NCBI GenBank assembly: GCA_030614785.1
Contig: JAUWTJ010000028.1
Location: 1 to 46,930 of the forward strand
Source of the DNA: Alphaproteobacteria bacterium
GTDB taxonomy: Bacteria > Pseudomonadota > Alphaproteobacteria > M2410
Direction of reading: 5' to 3'
Length of the DNA: 46,930 nucleotides
Shown: positions 46,187 through 46,930 of the stretch, in pieces
Layout: each line of letters opens with the position of its first letter
Position numbering within the stretch: position 1 is the first letter of the stretch
Translations under genes and position numbers: made by a program
Notes under the pieces: generated by a model
The model's input: only the letters and a program-made list of their open reading frames with translations
Told to the model about the DNA's origin: nothing
Database searches by the model: none

Positions 46187-46930
46187 ATGCCCCGAGCTCC
46201 CCGCATTGAATATCCCGGCGCCACCTTTCACATCCAGGCACGTGGCAATCGCGGCGAGGCGATCTTTGTGGATCGGGAAGAGTCGCTCAGGTTCCGGTCG
46301 ATCTTTGAGGAGGTTTGCGCCGATCACAACTGGGACGCCTTCGCCTGGGTTCTGATGCCGGATCACTATCAGCTCACCGTGCGGACCAATGAGGCAACCC
46401 TCGCCAGGGGTATGAAACACCTCAACGGTCACTATGCCCAATGGGTCAATCGCAAGCGCCGCATCGATGGCCATCTATTTGAGGGTCGCTACACGGCCGT
46501 CGTCGTGGACGCGGATGCCTGGCTGCTTGCCCTTGTTCGCCTCAGCGCCCTCGTTCCGGTTCGCGCCGGTCTTGCAGGCCAGGCTGAAAAATGGCTCTGG
46601 GGGTCATATCGATATCTTGTGGAAAACGGAGTGAAGAAGCCGCCGCAATATCTGGCACGCGGCGAGGTTCTGGCGCGGCTTGATGCTGATCCTGGTGCCG
46701 CGCGTCTCGCTCTGCAGGAGTTTGTCAATGCGGGGCGGACCGTCGAAGACCAGGCAGGCGACGTTGATGTACTGGAAGCGCTTCTGCGACACAATCAGGT
46801 TCTGGGATCACGGCAGTTTGCGCTTGAGGTTCAGGCAAAGACCGGGACAGGCGGCAGATTGAACGCGGCGGAGCCACGCGCTCTTGCAGCCTTTCGCGAC
46901 GAGTACAGTCCCGCTGCCAGATCTCTGGCC
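46187..46930 (+). CDS. REP-associated tyrosine transposase-like protein (Y1_Tnp), 3' end outside window
   Basis: An open frame from ATG 46187 to the window end, at least 248 residues. The N-terminus MPRAPRIEYPGATFHIQARGNR is characteristic of Y1 transposase/RAYT proteins, as are LNGHYAQWVNRK, DGHLFEGRY and PVRAG. The candidate nucleophile is Y83. The HUH metal motif, usually HYH or HVH, reads H60-Y61-Q62, so the second histidine is lost. The normal LNPVRAG reads LVPVRAG. These changes suggest a weakened or re-purposed enzyme. The C-terminal part beyond about residue 150 extends as in longer RAYT groups. The hairpin just upstream is a likely cognate repeat. Confidence 0.8.
   Translation, partial: MPRAPRIEYPGATFHIQARGNRGEAIFVDREESLRFRSIFEEVCADHNWDAFAWVLMPDHYQLTVRTNEATLARGMKHLNGHYAQWVNRKRRIDGHLFEGRYTAVVVDADAWLLALVRLSALVPVRAGLAGQAEKWLWGSYRYLVENGVKKPPQYLARGEVLARLDADPGAARLALQEFVNAGRTVEDQAGDVDVLEALLRHNQVLGSRQFALEVQAKTGTGGRLNAAEPRALAAFRDEYSPAARSLA

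Overview
This window reads as chromosomal DNA of a heterotrophic, denitrifying alphaproteobacterium. The evidence is a hisS-hisZ-hisG operon with overlapping stop/start codons, a PAS_5-type sensor fragment, an imperfect-palindrome intergenic repeat of a kind I recall from Alphaproteobacteria, and RHH-less PutA. No genus can be named from the sequence alone. I see no tRNA, rRNA, CRISPR array or intact insertion sequence.

Region 1 (1-12.6 kb) is a denitrification island. nirS (cytochrome cd1 nitrite reductase) is divergent from nirI and nirX. Next comes an operon for a heme-copper nitric oxide reductase of the CuA-containing norSY-senC (sNOR-like) kind, not the cytochrome c-dependent norCB. The same operon carries a diheme cytochrome b/ferredoxin/MvhD-like triple fusion, an unknown exported or anchored protein and a bacteriohemerythrin. 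A Dnr-type Crp/Fnr regulator follows. Four near-identical TTGAC-N4-(G/A)TCAA boxes sit upstream of the partial first gene, nirS, norS and dnr, and define one NO/low-oxygen regulon. The heme d1 synthesis genes are not in the window.

Region 2 (12.6-15.3 kb) is a copper-efflux unit, copA-cueR, with a textbook MerR-type promoter. It lies beside a copper-dependent NO reductase and its SCO-type chaperone.

Region 3 (15.4-24.7 kb) holds lutBC without lutA, two alpha/beta hydrolases, a MaoC hydratase, an acyl-CoA dehydrogenase, a GntR regulator, a carboxymuconolactone decarboxylase-like gene, glutaryl-CoA dehydrogenase and a Nudix hydrolase: organic-acid and acyl-CoA catabolism.

Region 4 (24.8-38.6 kb) holds putA, a GH9 glycosidase, a sodium symporter, a DUF3179 protein, hisSZG and several small envelope proteins, including a TPR lipoprotein.

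Region 5 (38.6-46.9 kb) begins with a deletion scar that joins the 5' ends of a PAS_5 gene and an ABC-transporter ATPase gene. It continues with a membrane-anchored alpha/beta hydrolase, a VOC-SDR pair, groES-groEL under a CIRCE element, a GST, and a large perfect hairpin beside a REP-associated transposase-like gene with an altered HUH motif.

The most notable system is the NO reductase operon with its cytochrome b/ferredoxin/MvhD fusion (5986-11789).
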